DNA of 64,000 nucleotides from Amphibalanus amphitrite (GCF_019059575.1 NW_024881539.1:1116001-1180000); one strand, 5' to 3'; counted from the first letter of the stretch, positions 11,713 to 23,385 are shown. Numbers and translations: made by a program. Notes: generated by a model from the sequence alone, not told the origin.

Positions 11713-14700
11713 CTGCAACACGCAGCGGGGCGTAAGTACGCGACCGGCGACGTTTTAGTACGATGAGTTTCATCTCGAGTCATACCATCAATAACAGATG
11801 CTGCGTTAGGAGAAATCTAAGGCTCTTTGACACTTGAGTATGAAACGTTGGGTTGAATATAAACGTTAAATTCAAACTTATCACTTACATTTAGCTTGGA
11901 CTGCATCTTCTTGTTCTGGTTTTCAGCCGTTTCGCACTCCGCCCGTGCTTCCTTAGTTTTCTCCGTCAACTGGACATGCTCTTGATGAAGTCCCGCCTGG
12001 CGAGCCTGCTCAAACAATATTGGGTATCAGCGGGTATCGTTTTATTTTTACGAGGCAGCGGATACGAGTACGTCTCGGAAAACATCTGATACTATGTGAT
12101 TTACTGAACAAAAAAAGTAAATTACCTGACACTCCCTCTTAAATCCGTCCAAATCAGCGAACTTTGCGGCATCGTCCTTCATTCGTTTGATGCTGTTTTT
12201 CAGCGAGTCCATTTCAGAGTAGACTTGCATTTCGACTTCGTTCAAATGCTGCCATTCTTCACTGTCAGCGAGCCCTTGGTCCCTGTGGACGTGGCCGACG
12301 CCGACATTCGCTCAAACCAATGCAAATATATGCAACTCGTGAATACCAAATACGGGACACTGAGGACGTTGGTGACAATCCACAATATGTCTTCAGTATT
12401 CATGCCACCGTGACGGTGCGAATGCGAAAATATAACAACAGCCAAGCTGCCGGGTCCAATAAAACAGCCGATACATAAAGTGCGAAGGACGTACTCATAG
12501 TCATGAGTTATATAGCATACAATGTAAGCATGAGCCCACATCACAGCTAGAGTAGCTCTATGAATGTTGCATCAGATAGCTACAACAGTCATGGGGAAAC
12601 ATCAATATTTAGTCGCAAAGCTAATATATGTCTGTCTGATTAAGTACTCACGCATTTTGGTCGGTATCGGACTTGAGACCGGTGCTGATGCTCTGAAGCA
12701 GTTTGACAATCTCCAGCTCCGTCTGAAGCACCCTCCGTTCCTCGTCCGACTTCGCCTCACTGATCTGATTCATCAGTTTCTCAGTGTCTACCGAGTCCTG
12801 TCAGATATAAGAGGAGTACGTCAGTATTTGATCCGTGGTCGGCTTCGGCCCCGTGATCGGACTCAATCTATGGAAAACGAATAAAAATTATTTGCGTGAA
12901 CAGCACCACATATATGTACTTCGGTCAGGTCCCTCTATATATGTAGGGGAAGAGAGGTCTGACACAACATGCTGATGGTTGGTTGTATGCCGGATATGTT
13001 CGAATCGATACTTAAAGTAAACAAGTCAGCAAAAAAAGACCGACACATTAAGTTCATGAGACGATCACGCATAATTCAGGAGCAAAGGTGCGTGCGGGGT
13101 ATCTTCTGGCCGACCTCCACGGTATCAGGCTTACCTGTCGGGCCTGGGTCGCTGCAGGAGGGGCGTCATCGTCTCCCTCATCTTCATCATCCAGGTCGTC
13201 CAGCTCGTCGTTGGCGTTGGAGATGTCCTCGCAAAGAGCAGCCACTTTCCTGTCCATCGTAGCAATGGCGTCGTTGTTCTCCTTGACCTACACACACATA
13301 CACGGAGGTGCCAGTGATATCAGATGAACCGTGAACTTTATAAACTATAAAGAGAACAAATTTGCTAAAAATGAAATTTAGAAGTAATTTTTTATTTGCA
13401 AGAGTTAAAAGCGTCCTGTTAGATTAAGCTTTGTTGAACCAAACAGTACGTACTGTATGTATAAGCGGCTGTGAGCTGTGTATGACTGTTCAGTTCAACG
13501 AATCGCCCAGTCGGGCAAGTTCGATTGAATGCGTCTCTGCGGGTTCTGAAATGGGTGACGCGGCGCCATGTGATCGATGGAAGATACGATTTCAGTCTTC
13601 ATGGACAAACCTCTCTCAGAAGTCTCTCTCGCTCTTCGTCCGGAGTCTCTTGGCGATCTACTTGCTCCTGCAGCTCAGCCTTTTTCGCCTCTAGCTCCTC
13701 CAGCTTGTTGTACAAGGAGTAAGCCTCGGCCTTCATCTGCGGTAAACACGTGTTCGTTGGTCGATGATCTCGAAAACTAAGTACTAAAAGATAACCCGAA
13801 GATAAATTTTTGGCAGATACGTTTGCACCACATCCATCGCTAGCAACATAAATTATAATTTGGTGATTGATTACTCGGCTACCGGAAAAAATGTTGAGAG
13901 ATATTTGCATGCGAATGAAATGCAGTAGAAGAAATCGGCTTAATTTATGACTTTACCGAAGAAGCGTTAATGATGTCCATGTTTTTTCTTATTTTCAGAT
14001 CCTCATCGTCCATGAGCTTCGCAATCTTTTGGATCTCGGCTTCGGCGTTCGCTGTCTTCTTCTTCAATACTGCGAACTTCTCCTTCATTTTCTGAGACAT
14101 TTCGTTGAACACCTTATCGATGACGGCTTGCTCCTGAGAATGTATTTATCGTTCAGTGGCAGCATGGGCGTCGATACACAACTCATAGTTCATTAGTAGG
14201 TAATAGAGCAAGGGGGCTTCGATGGTCAATAAAGTCAGTGCACGTGGGCTGAAAAATAAATATGTGCGAGTGCGATATGTTTATGTGCGAGTTAACACCT
14301 TACATAAGTAAGCCTACGTCACTACTTGATGTGACAAACAGTTCACTATTATTTTCACATCATAACCATTTAGGTACATAACCGCATCAGTGCTGAAATG
14401 AAAGACACACGAAGTCATCTTCAGATTCATATGAACCAGTAATCGCTATAAGAGAGGGACCACAGTAAAAGCACACCTTCTCTATATCTCTTTCAAGCTG
14501 CATCCCTTCATCTTCCTTCTGCTTTCTGGTTAGGTACAGACTGTCAACTTGCTTGCGATTCTTCTCGTTCTTCTCGTTCATTGCTGCCGTCTGTTCATCC
14601 ACCACCTGTTTTTCCGAGTCCATGTTCATGATTTCCACTAGCGTGTTGTAGTCCGCCAACTCAGCCTGAATGCCTGTTCCGTCAGCAACGAAAAACAGTC

Positions 14701-15707
14701 AGCGTTTCGAGAAGTAAGAGATCAAAGCTGAAAAGCCAATGTCTCAACTCAACATGGTGAGCAAGAAAAGAACATGACGTAACATGGAGATAACTATAGT
14801 GAGAAAGAAAGGGGGAGCGAAAGGGGCAGATAAAACAAGATGAAATAAATGGGTTACTGGTCGGCCTCGGCATCAATAATAGCACTACCAGTCAAACGAA
14901 AGGTAATTCTTTAAAATAACATAACAAAGATAACTTGCCGCTCAGTTCGTTGGCCTTTTCCTTGGCGCGTGTGTCGTAGATGACGAAGTTCTCCTGGTCC
15001 TGTCCCATTTTGTCACACTCTGCAGCCATACGTCTTATTTCGGTCGTCATCTCCGTGATCTTGGTACGCAGCACTCCCATGAAGTAGGATTTGTCCATAA
15101 CGGCCCGGTTACGACCTCCAGTGCCACCAGTCTTCAGACCAAGTCCTCCTCGTGTCATCGGTCTGCCTCCTTCTGCCTGATGACGGAAAACACATCGTTT
15201 AAAGCATCAACATGGGCAGAACATTGACACAAAATCGCCATAATCGGCACTGTCCCAGCACAAACAGCACAGTCGCTGGCCTTGCTTGGACTGTCATCGA
15301 CCACCGCTATCTGAGCAAACACGTGAGTGAATAGCATGAATTGCCGCGCCGACTGAATGGCAACGAGAGACATCAATACGAGGATAAACGTCGGTGATAG
15401 ATACGGTTACTTCGCAGTTCGCAGAGACTAGACAAGACGCAAATAATTCTTGTCTGCCACTTGGTACGATGGTTTGAACTTTTATGTATGTAAAACGGTA
15501 TGTGTGAATCTAGTTCTTCGCTCATGCACTTTTTAGTGAATGTCAGGTAACGGTTCAGGTTGTTGGTGACCGTCACGCATTACGCACCCCTCCTCCGAAG
15601 CCCCCTCCTGCCGCTCGCTGGGCGCCAGTAGCCAGCCGCTGACCGGCGGTGGCCAGCCGACCAGCAGCCGTGCCCTGGCGGGCCTGCGTACTCGGACGCT
15701 GCGCCAT
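11509..15707 (-). CDS. IFT74: Intraflagellar transport protein 74 (IFT-B core subunit)
   Basis: Ten exons join in frame: 15707-15588, 15176-14939, 14673-14477, 14133-13957, 13736-13611, 13287-13135, 12797-12652, 12282-12126, 12005-11889 and 11712-11509. They total 1635 nt and encode 544 aa (about 600 in vertebrates). The N-terminus (1-60) is Gly/Arg-rich and unstructured. RPMTRGGLGLKTGG and MDKSYFMGVLRTKI then mark the family, and the rest is coiled coil. The end (LERKLATIEGNNFALQE, then EYEPIRDQAI) aligns with the IFT74 C-terminus. In the family, IFT74 pairs with IFT81 in the IFT-B complex, which carries tubulin into cilia. All introns are GT-AG except intron 2, which appears to be GC-AG. 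A CAG just before the ATG suggests a 5' UTR intron. An RFX X-box lies upstream at 16268. Confidence 0.96.
11889..12005 (-). CDS. IFT74: IFT74 exon 9
   Basis: 39 codons, ARQAGLHQEHVQLTEKTKEA to MQSKLN, matching the LHQE-containing coil of the family. Phase 0 at both ends; donor GTAAGT. Confidence 0.9.
12126..12282 (-). CDS. IFT74: IFT74 exon 8
   Basis: The acceptor GTCCACAG restores phase 2. It encodes 52 further codons, including YSEMDSLKNSIKRMKDD, and ends in phase 0 at GTAATT. Confidence 0.88.
12652..12797 (-). CDS. IFT74: IFT74 exon 7
   Basis: It encodes DSVDTEKLMNQISEAKSDEE and a coil to TDQNA. It has 146 nt and ends in phase 2 at GTGAGT. Confidence 0.88.
13135..13287 (-). CDS. IFT74: IFT74 exon 6 (acidic linker)
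   Basis: 51 codons. It includes a strongly acidic run, LDDLDDEDEGDDD, that interrupts the coiled coil. Phase 0 at both ends; acceptor TGTGTAG, donor GTAAGC. Confidence 0.88.
13611..13736 (-). CDS. IFT74: IFT74 exon 5
   Basis: 42 codons with MKAEAYSLYNKLEELEAKK and TPDEERERLLRE, a well conserved segment of the family. Phase 0 at both ends. Confidence 0.93.
13957..14133 (-). CDS. IFT74: IFT74 exon 4
   Basis: 59 codons of Lys/Glu-rich coiled coil, including MSQKMKEKFAVLKKK. Phase 0 at both ends; acceptor TTCTCAG, donor GTAAAG. Confidence 0.9.
14477..14673 (-). CDS. IFT74: IFT74 exon 3
   Basis: The acceptor GGAACAG gives IQAELADYNTLVE, matching the family's QLADYN motif. It is coiled coil to ERDIEK and ends in phase 0 with GTGTGC. 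Confidence 0.9.
14939..15176 (-). CDS. IFT74: IFT74 exon 2 (conserved start of the coiled coil)
   Basis: It starts after CATCAG and encodes AEGGRPMTRGGLGLKTGG, MDKSYFMGVLRTKITEM and the first coil. The best end is a GC donor (G|GCAAGT), phase 1. A GT-type alternative 19 nt further (T|GTTATT) keeps phase but adds six residues absent from the family. Confidence 0.85.
15588..15707 (-). CDS. IFT74: IFT74 exon 1 (start; basic Gly/Arg/Ala-rich tail)
   Basis: The ATG follows ACCGACAG, so it may itself sit at an acceptor after an untranslated exon. It encodes 40 aa ending RAAGGGFGGG and stops in phase 0 at GTGCGT. Confidence 0.85.
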
Positions 15708-16960
15708 CTGTCGGTCAAAAACAGCAAAGGTGACGACTCGGGACCAAAGTGCAATACGGGATAACGGTCAACGAAGAGCAATCGTTGTCGATTAAAATCA
15801 AAGAGACTTTTCGGCGAAGAATAAAGACAACGAAGTTAGTACACCGGCTTATGGACGTGATTAATCCTTAAATTTAATGCTGAGAAAACTAAAGAATGAT
15901 AAGAACAGGAGCTGAGATGCAAGAGTCAACAGCCGATCACAACCACATAACTACCTATCCAATTAATGTGCACTGCCAGTGCACATGGTAGTTAATTATT
16001 TGGCTAAATCAATTTCTTAATTATATTAATTAATTTCGAGTAAAGTACTGAGTGAGTGTTGTAGGTGTGAACCTAGCTGCTTACCTCGGGTTAGCAGCTT
16101 CGCTTTTATGAAATACAAGCAACTGGCTTTTACATAAGACTTATGCAACATTCAGCGATTTAATGTGCTGTCTTCAATATATTTTTACGCTTACAATGCA
16201 CAAATTAACAGAACAGAACAGCCCAGAGCTTCAGAGCCCGCGCCCCGCCGCTGAATGAAGACGCGTGGTTGCTAGGCAACAGACTCAGCTCTTTCAAGGT
16301 TGTTGAATTAGCACCTCCGCACGATTAAATTGCAGCTAAAAACAGCGTGCGACGAGTAAACGTGTTAATTGATCGGTTATGGGGTTATGGTCCATTCCAA
16401 ACGTTAAAAGTGCGACTATGGCTAAAATATGAAAGTACTTGCTACCCACTTCCTACCTACCCACACAACTTGAAATGATTCATTTAACATTCGTCAACCA
16501 TGGCATTGACATACAAAATATACGCTCCGAAGAGAATGCAAGGCATTTTAAAGACATTTTTAGAATTTAGAGTGGGCGCTTTGCACCCCGAAAATCTTAC
16601 CCCAATATTCTGATAACGATCTACCAGTAACCCATTTAGCCATTACCAGTAACCCAGTAACCCATTAGCCCATCTTAGAATCGACAGTACACACAATCCG
16701 TCTCGCTGTGTCTCGTCTCGTCAGTCAAGCGTCGTGGCCGTGTCGCCTCGGGGGCTCAGAGTGACGCCTCGACCTCCGGCACTCCTGATGTAAACAAACA
16801 GAGCGTATCGCCCGGTCAGTCGTATGGCGGGGCCGCGGGTCACTGCTGTCCGCCCCTCTCCTCTCCCTGCCACGCCATGGGCGAGCACCAGCCTACCGAC
16901 TGCCGTCCCCGCGCCCTCCGTCCGCCCCTGACACTCGCTGCCGGCCTGGACTTTGTCAGC
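15708..16960. other. IFT74 5' flank
   Basis: Apart from the X-box patch, it has AT-rich sequence at 15780-16200 and a three-fold GTAACCCA-type repeat at about 16627-16665. No exon of another gene was recognised. Confidence 0.45.
16225..16280 (-). promoter_or_regulatory. Candidate IFT74 promoter: GC-rich patch plus RFX X-box
   Basis: GTTGCTAGGCAAC at 16268-16280 is a perfect palindromic X-box (two RFX half-sites around one base). It is about 560 bp upstream of the IFT74 ATG. A GC box-like GCGCCCCGCCGC lies beside it. RFX factors are the conserved activators of ciliary genes, so the context fits well. The transcription start itself is not visible. Confidence 0.7.
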
Positions 16961-16974
16961 CGACAGCCATCCCA

Positions 16975-17515
16975 CCAACCATATGCCCACCTTCCGTCTG
17001 GTCTGCCCTCCATCTACCGTCCGTCCACCTGCCGTCCACCGTTCGTCCACCACCGTCCGTCCACCGTCCACCTCCGCTCTCCACCGGCCTCTGTGCTCCG
17101 TCCACCCCGGTCTACGCTTAGTCTACCCTCCGTATAGTTTGTCCACCTTTTGCGCATTGTCCGTCCTCTGCCCACACCCTCGGGCATGTCTCAAACTTTG
17201 CCGGTCGCTATATTCCGTCTACTCCCAGTTTTACCCTCCGTCTCTGCTTGCTCACTGTCCGCTTTCCGCTGGCTCTCCCGTCTATCCCAAGTCGGCCCTT
17301 TGCCGCCTCTCCTCTGTCCACTCTCGGTCCACTGCCCCTCCACCCTCGGTCCACCCTCGGTCCACCGTCCGTCCACGCTCTGTCCAACCTCCGTTCATTC
17401 TCGGTCCACCTTCCGTCCACTGTTTTTCCACCGCTCGCCCTCTGTCCACCCTCTTTCCACACTCCATCCACCCTCCGTCCACCATCCACATCCCGGGCCA
17501 GCCGACGACGTGACA
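16975..17515. repeat. CCGTCCACC degenerate minisatellite
   Basis: About 540 bp of short units around CCTCCGTCCACC or CTCGGTCCACC, a strongly pyrimidine-rich plus strand. It stays open in several frames on both strands, giving Pro/Ser/Arg-rich or Gly/Trp/Thr-rich translations with no domain. It is repeat, not gene. Confidence 0.85.
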
Positions 17516-17975
17516 GCAGGCCCAATCGAGGAATTAGCGCGGCCTGCCGGAAAACTAATCTTCCGTACGCGATGAGCACAAAGGTGACGGGCCGTGACAC
17601 CACGACCACCGACGCCGCCTTGTCCGCCGCCGCCGGCCGGGGGGCGTCCAGGAGCGACGGCGGGGCGGCGGCGGGGTGGCAGCGGTCGCTCCTTCGGCGG
17701 ACGGAGCTAGGCGGTCAGTGCCGCTCGGTGGCGACTGGGAGCCGGAGGGCTCGCCTGGGGGTGGAGCGTGTCGGGCGAGGAGAGTGGAGACGTGTGGTTG
17801 TGGGGAGTGGTAGGCGAGACGGTGATAAGAGCTGGACGGTAGGAGTGGAGGTGACAACGGACTGAGAGGTCAGATTGGTAGAGGTGAGTGAGGAATGTTT
17901 CCGTGTCGCACCATGACATATAACTTGCGGCAGACCGGGTGCGATGGCCGTAGTCGCTAGATACACGTACGAGTA
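17516..17975. other. GC-rich unique sequence, no gene recognised
   Basis: Open frames here continue out of the minisatellite or are GC-driven. No splice-bounded, conserved coding segment was seen. Confidence 0.35.
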
Positions 17976-18916
17976 TTAACCCTAGAACGCCTAGGGGGGG
18001 TTGTATCAACCCCCCCCCTGAGGTTTTTTTCGAAGTGCACGCTAAACGGCTTGTCGTAGCGGGCTGAAATTTTCAATACCCTCTGGGGCAACCTTTGCGC
18101 ATCTTTTGCCGAAAAAAATTGATCGGGTCATGTCAGGTCACGGAGTTATGACGTCATAAGAGGTACAGCCTCCGGCCGACAGTTACCAAACGTGTGCGCC
18201 GAATCCCTAGGTTTTCTGCCGGTGATACCCACATTGTTTGATGGATCATGATGACACTTCCCATGCATGTTGGGGCAAGCATTGGCTATCGTGTGGTGAA
18301 AGAAAATTGACTGGGTCAGGTCAGGTCACGGAGCTATGACGTCACAAGAGGAACAGCGTCCGGTACTATTTTTGAAAAGCGCCCGAACCACTATTTTGCT
18401 AATTCTTGTCACCTCAATGGGAATATGCAGCAATATTAGCTTCTACAGGGAGCAAATGGACCTCCCAAATCCAAAAATACAATCAGATTTCAAAAATTTA
18501 AATTTTGATTTTTCGAATTTCTGCCGCCGACTGTGACCTTGCCGACTTCCGGCGCTCCCAACGCGCCATTTTTAGAGCTAGGGAAACGAAATACATACCA
18601 AACGATAGAGAATTGATCAAGGAACACGATAGTGAAGGTTTCAAGTCGATATCTTCCACCGTTTTGCCGCAATCGCCGCGGAAAGTTGAAAAAGTTTGAT
18701 TTTTTCGGAAAATTTGACCTTTGACCGGTCATAAGTAGGTCAAATGTTGACCTAGGACCAAAAAATATACCACCAATCGCGAGATCTCGTTGAGAGCAAT
18801 CCGTTGGTTTTTTCCGCTAAGCTCTACGACCTTCCGTTTCGAAACGCCAGGGGGGAACAACCCCCCCCCCCTGGTCGTTCGTGTTATGAGAAATGGCCTG
18901 GTCGTGCGAGGGTTAA
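17976..18916. mobile_element. TTAA piggyBac-like non-autonomous element B
   Basis: It begins TTAACCCTAGAACGCC and ends TGCGAGGGTTAA. G-run/C-run hairpins lie at about 17994-18020 and 18850-18872. The body has AGGTCA/TGACCT and GACGTCA motifs. It is a close, opposite-orientation copy of element E; both contain a matching short open frame (18336-18536 plus, 21067-21270 minus), which is transposon sequence and not a gene. Confidence 0.85.
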
Positions 18917-20359
18917 TATTTAAAACGTTTTGTAGAAGCGAAAGTTTTTGGTTGAGTTTTAGCACATATAATCGTTATCTAACTAGTAACTACGGATACT
19001 TACCAAGCGATGTATTATTCCGGGTCGTGCTCTCTGCCCATCTGCAGAGGACGGCTTGCTCTGATACCGGGACAGAACGCCCATTTTAACTTCCTTCGTC
19101 TCTTCCTTTTAGTGAATTTTCTGTAAATGAGTCATTCATTTTGTCAGCCGTGTTATGGAAACAAGTGTTCATCCGTGGGATAAGCATGCACAAAGTTGTG
19201 CGTTGTTGTCCAATATCCATTAATTTGCGAACCGGAACAATCACGAACTTTAAACGTTTATAAATGGGGCAAGTCCTGCAACACTATATGGATTAGCATA
19301 TAACGACTTATGGTCCAAACTCTCTGCAGTGTCCAGATATGACTGAGATGGTGCGAGCATGCGACTCGCTGCGGTGTTTAGTGCGATGAGCAGTGATGTC
19401 AGTCGGCCCACAAATAGTGGTCTGTTTATTAGACAGTCGGCAGTGTTTCTGCGGGAGTCGAGAGCTCACTGCGCTGGGGACCCACGGCTGTCGTGATACC
19501 GGCTCTCGGCTCATCCTTCTCGGAGGTCGTCCTCTATCGCGATATAAGACGGATACTTGAAAAAGTCAATCGTCAGACATCGCCGTAGGCCAGTGTTTCA
19601 GAGTATAGCTATGCCGTAGGGCGTAGGTATCTCATTAGGCATTGATGTTAATCTTTCCTATTTTCTTATGAGAATATTTAGGTATTTACACGCAATGATA
19701 ATCATTGCTAATGCCTAAAGTATACACGTAAAATTGAAAGCGTATGTTCCTGCTCATTTTTATATGTCTCGTCCCTTTAGAGAGTTCCGTTAGGATAAAG
19801 TACTAAACTTAGAGAAGTTCTGAGAACATTCATGTGAATGAACACGGATACCAAGATACATGAACCTGAGCCTGGCATTAAACCGACCTCGGTGGTGCAT
19901 TGGTTCTTTGGTGGACAGCTCGGGCGATTCGTTTGTGACTTGCGTGATGCTCGTTTCGAGTTCTTTTGTCTATCGCTGGCTCACCGTTTACTTTTAAGCT
20001 TAACGGGAATGAATGTATTATGTAAACGGTCAGTTGCACGCGTCTGCACTGAGCTGCGCCGGTCGTGACCTCGTTAATCAGTGACCTCGTTATGCATATC
20101 TCAGCGACTGAATCGAGCAGCTTTCAGCCTAAGCATATCGGTAATATTCCAGGCTGCCAGTGCCGGCCATTGGCCATTGCGACTTATGTGATAAGTGTAC
20201 GTGAGTCCTGTTTGATGGCTGCCCAGTAAACTTAATACCACTACGTGCGACTTGGCCGAAAACATTTGTTTTCACGACCTCGGTCCTTGTTTATTTTCCT
20301 CCTTGCTTACCGGCTAAGGCCCGGGTGGAAAATTCAGCAAGGACAGCAACCATGAAACC
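18917..20359. other. Intergenic, no feature recognised
   Basis: AT-rich to mixed sequence between elements B and C. The short open frames have no recognisable content. Confidence 0.4.
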
Positions 20360-22494
20360 TTAACCCGGCAGGCGGTGGGCCTACCAGCCACCTTCCGCGC
20401 GGTGGGGGGGGGGGGGCATTTTTTTGCCCCCCCCCCCTATCTCCGAAACTACTGGACGGATCCGGAAAATTCAAACGGCGTTCGATAGCCCTGTCAAATT
20501 TGTCGAAGGAAACCAAATTCCATTGACCTCGGGGTCACCGATGACGTCACAGGTCAGGTCAAAGATAAAATGTTTCACCGTTCACAGGGCTTCTAGGGAA
20601 AGCGCTATAACACCGAGTAAAACGCATTTTGTCGAAAATCAGCGATAAGGCGTCAGTTGTCTAGTACATATGTTGCTATTAACCCTCGCCCGTAAACGGC
20701 GATCTGCCACCTTCGCCCATGCAGGGGGGGGGGGGTTGGTGCGACCCCCCCCCTTGGCGTTTGAAAACGGAGCGTCGTAGAGCTTAGCGGAAAAGACCAA
20801 CGGATTGCTCTCGCCGAGATCTCGCGATTGGTGGTATATTTTTTGGTCCTAGGTCAACATTTGACCTACTTTTGACCGGTCAAAGGTCAAATTTTCGGAA
20901 AAATAGACTTTTTCAAATTTTCCGCGGCGATTGCGGCAAAACGGTGGGAGATATCGACTTGAAACCTTCACTATCGTGTTCCTTGATCAATTCTCTATCG
21001 TTTGGTATGTATTTCGTTTCCCTAGCTCTAAAAATGGCGCGTTGAGAGCGCCGGAAGTCGGCAAGGTCACAGTCGGCGGCAGAAATTCGAAAAATCAAAA
21101 TTTAAATTTTTGAAATCTGATTGTGTTTTTGGATTTGGGATGTCCATTTGCTCCCTATAGAAGCTAATATTGCTGCATATTCCCATTGAGGTGACAAGAA
21201 TTAGCAAAATAGTGGTTCGGACGCTTTTCAAAAATAGTACCGGACGCTGTTCCTCTTGTGACGTCATAGCTCCGTGACCTGACCTGACCCGGTCAAGTTT
21301 CTTATACCATATGATAGCCAATACTTGCCCCAACATGCATGGGAAGTTTCATCACGATCCATCAACCGATGTCCGTACCACCGGCAGGAAACCTCGGGCG
21401 TTGGCACTCAGTTTGTGAAAATCCGGCCGGAGGCTGTTCCCTTTGTGACGTCATAACTCCGTGACCTGACATGACCCGGTCAAATTTTTTTATCAAAAGA
21501 TGCGCAAGGTTTGCTCCATAAGGTACTCAAAATTTGGCGGCGCTGCGCGCCGCCGTTTTTGCACTATTTCCGAAAAAACTCAGGGGGGGGTTGCACCAAC
21601 CCCCCCCCTACATGGGCGAGGGTTAAAGGTCACTGGTCATACCAGGTCAGGTGACAGGTCAGGTCACCAAAGGTCACCAAGGGTCACCACATGAGCCCAA
21701 CTTTACTAAGGTTATGTGATGCATGTTTTATGACCAGTTTTTCATTTCCAACTCAATGGTGTTAGTTATAAGACCATCAGGTACGGTTGAGGTCACTTTC
21801 TGGTGGAGGTCAGGTCAAGGTCAGGTAAAAAAGGTCAAATTTCAAAGTTGATATTTTTGCATAAAATGGGTATCGATTCGATGCAGCTCGTAACGGGGAG
21901 TCTAATGTTGGTCTTTGTTTTGCGCTACGAGGTCTGGAATTGCTACAAATCGAGTTTGAAAATTTGACGTCATCAATTTTGAACAGATTTTTCGCTATAA
22001 CTTGGCCAAAAAAAGAGGTATCGATCTCAAAGTTGGTATGTAGATAGAAGGCGGTAGGGACTATCACATATATTCCGGTTTTTTCGAAATTCAAAAAAAA
22101 ATGATTTTTTGGCTATTATATTCAAAAATCTATTTTTTGATTTTTTGGGGGTCAAAATCCAAAAAAATCGAAAAACCGAAATAGCAGTTTTGTGGGCCTT
22201 TTAATTCCACACCTTTTATGTCGAAAACGTTTTTCTGTATCTCTAAAGCTGTAGGCCTGACAGCTCTTCCCGCGAAACCTTTTTTTGGGTCGAAAATGGC
22301 AAAAATGACGTCACTCTGACGTCATTAGCGGCCAACCTATAATAGCCTTTGGAAAAAAAATTGGTCACCATGTGCGCTAGCTGCTCCCGGGAGGGTACTG
22401 AAAGTTTGGTGACGATCGGCGCAGCGGTTCTCGAGATATATTGAAAAAACTAAGGGGGGGGGGGCAAAAAATGCCCCCCACCACCGAAGGTTTA
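20360..22494. mobile_element. TTAA element C, interrupted by element E
   Basis: It begins TTAACCCGGCAGGCGG with an outer G14/C10 hairpin, and ends ACCGAAGG-TTTA with a second hairpin at about 22455-22480. Its two parts (20360-20682 and 21623-22494) match element H at 44429-45644 in reverse orientation. The right TTAA is TTTA and is shared with the start of element D. Confidence 0.82.
20679..21626. mobile_element. TTAA element E, nested in C
   Basis: It begins TTAACCCTCGCCCGTA and ends GGGCGAGGGTTAA. It sits in element C, and the same site is uninterrupted in element H (near 45328), which gives an empty-site comparison with a TTAA duplication. It is homologous to element B, inverted. Confidence 0.88.
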
Positions 22495-23385
22495 CCCTCG
22501 CCGGCACAGGCCATTTTGAGTCCTTCGACGGCACAAGGGGGTTGGTACGACCCCCCCTCGCGTTTGGCCCCTGATGGAGCTATAGAGCTTCGCGAAAAAA
22601 AACTAGCGTGTTGCCCGTCACGAGACGAAGCCAATGATACCCAATTTTAAGGTCCTAGGTCATCGGTTGACCTTCCAGGTCAGGTCAATGACCCAAAATC
22701 GGGAATATTGGGACCTGTTAGAAACTCGTAAAGCATGGCTGCTAAGGGGTTTTCCGGGGTGCTGATCACGAATATCGTGTTAGTTTTGATCACAGATGAT
22801 GTCGTTAAGCGTTTAGACCAGGTCGGGTCAGGTCAGGTCAGGTCAACCGGTAGGGGTCGTGACGGGTATTCGTAATACGTGTCAACCGCCTCTGACAGCT
22901 TCGTAACATGTTACGAAGGCACCAAAACTACTTCGTAAATGTTCAAATGGTTGCTAAATTCGAATTCAGCTCCAAAAACTAGCCTAGAAACATGTAAAAC
23001 TCGAAAAAGTGAACCGAGGTCACCAAAGGTCAATGACCTGACCTGTCCTTCGGGTGACCTTGACACCCACCCTTTTGTATAGGAGCAACATCAAATCACA
23101 TGTTTGAATGTTTGAAACTACGAAAAGCTTGCAAACGCGCGGCTAATGCGAGCCGACATACGCCGAATCGCGATTTCGGCCAAACATGGTCACGGAAAAG
23201 AGGTCACAGGTCAAAGGTCATTGGGGTCAGGGTCATGAAATTTTGAGGGTAGGTGTAAAATGATCAATGCGAGGGTACTGAAAGTTTCGTCGCGATCGGC
23301 CGCTTTTCACGCGAGTTATTCGCGAAAAACCTTAGGGGGGTTGCATCACCCCCCCCCCCCCCCCTCCTGTGCCGGCGAGGGTTAA
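22491..23385. mobile_element. TTAA element D, abutting C
   Basis: It begins TTTACCCTCGCCGGCACAGG and ends TGTGCCGGCGAGGGTTAA. Terminal hairpins are present, the right one with a long C run. Near 22818-22845 AGGTCA is stacked four times in an overlapping array. It was apparently inserted exactly at the TTAA that ends C. Confidence 0.8.

Noticed and set aside
16953..17865. Plus-strand frames of 186-205 codons and minus-strand mates near 17 kb
   Set aside because: They translate a CCGTCCACC minisatellite and GC-rich flank, and several frames are open at once on both strands.
18336..21336. Matching short peptides on opposite strands at 18.4 kb and 21.2 kb as a gene family
   Set aside because: Both lie inside the related TTAA elements B and E at the same place, so they are shared transposon sequence.
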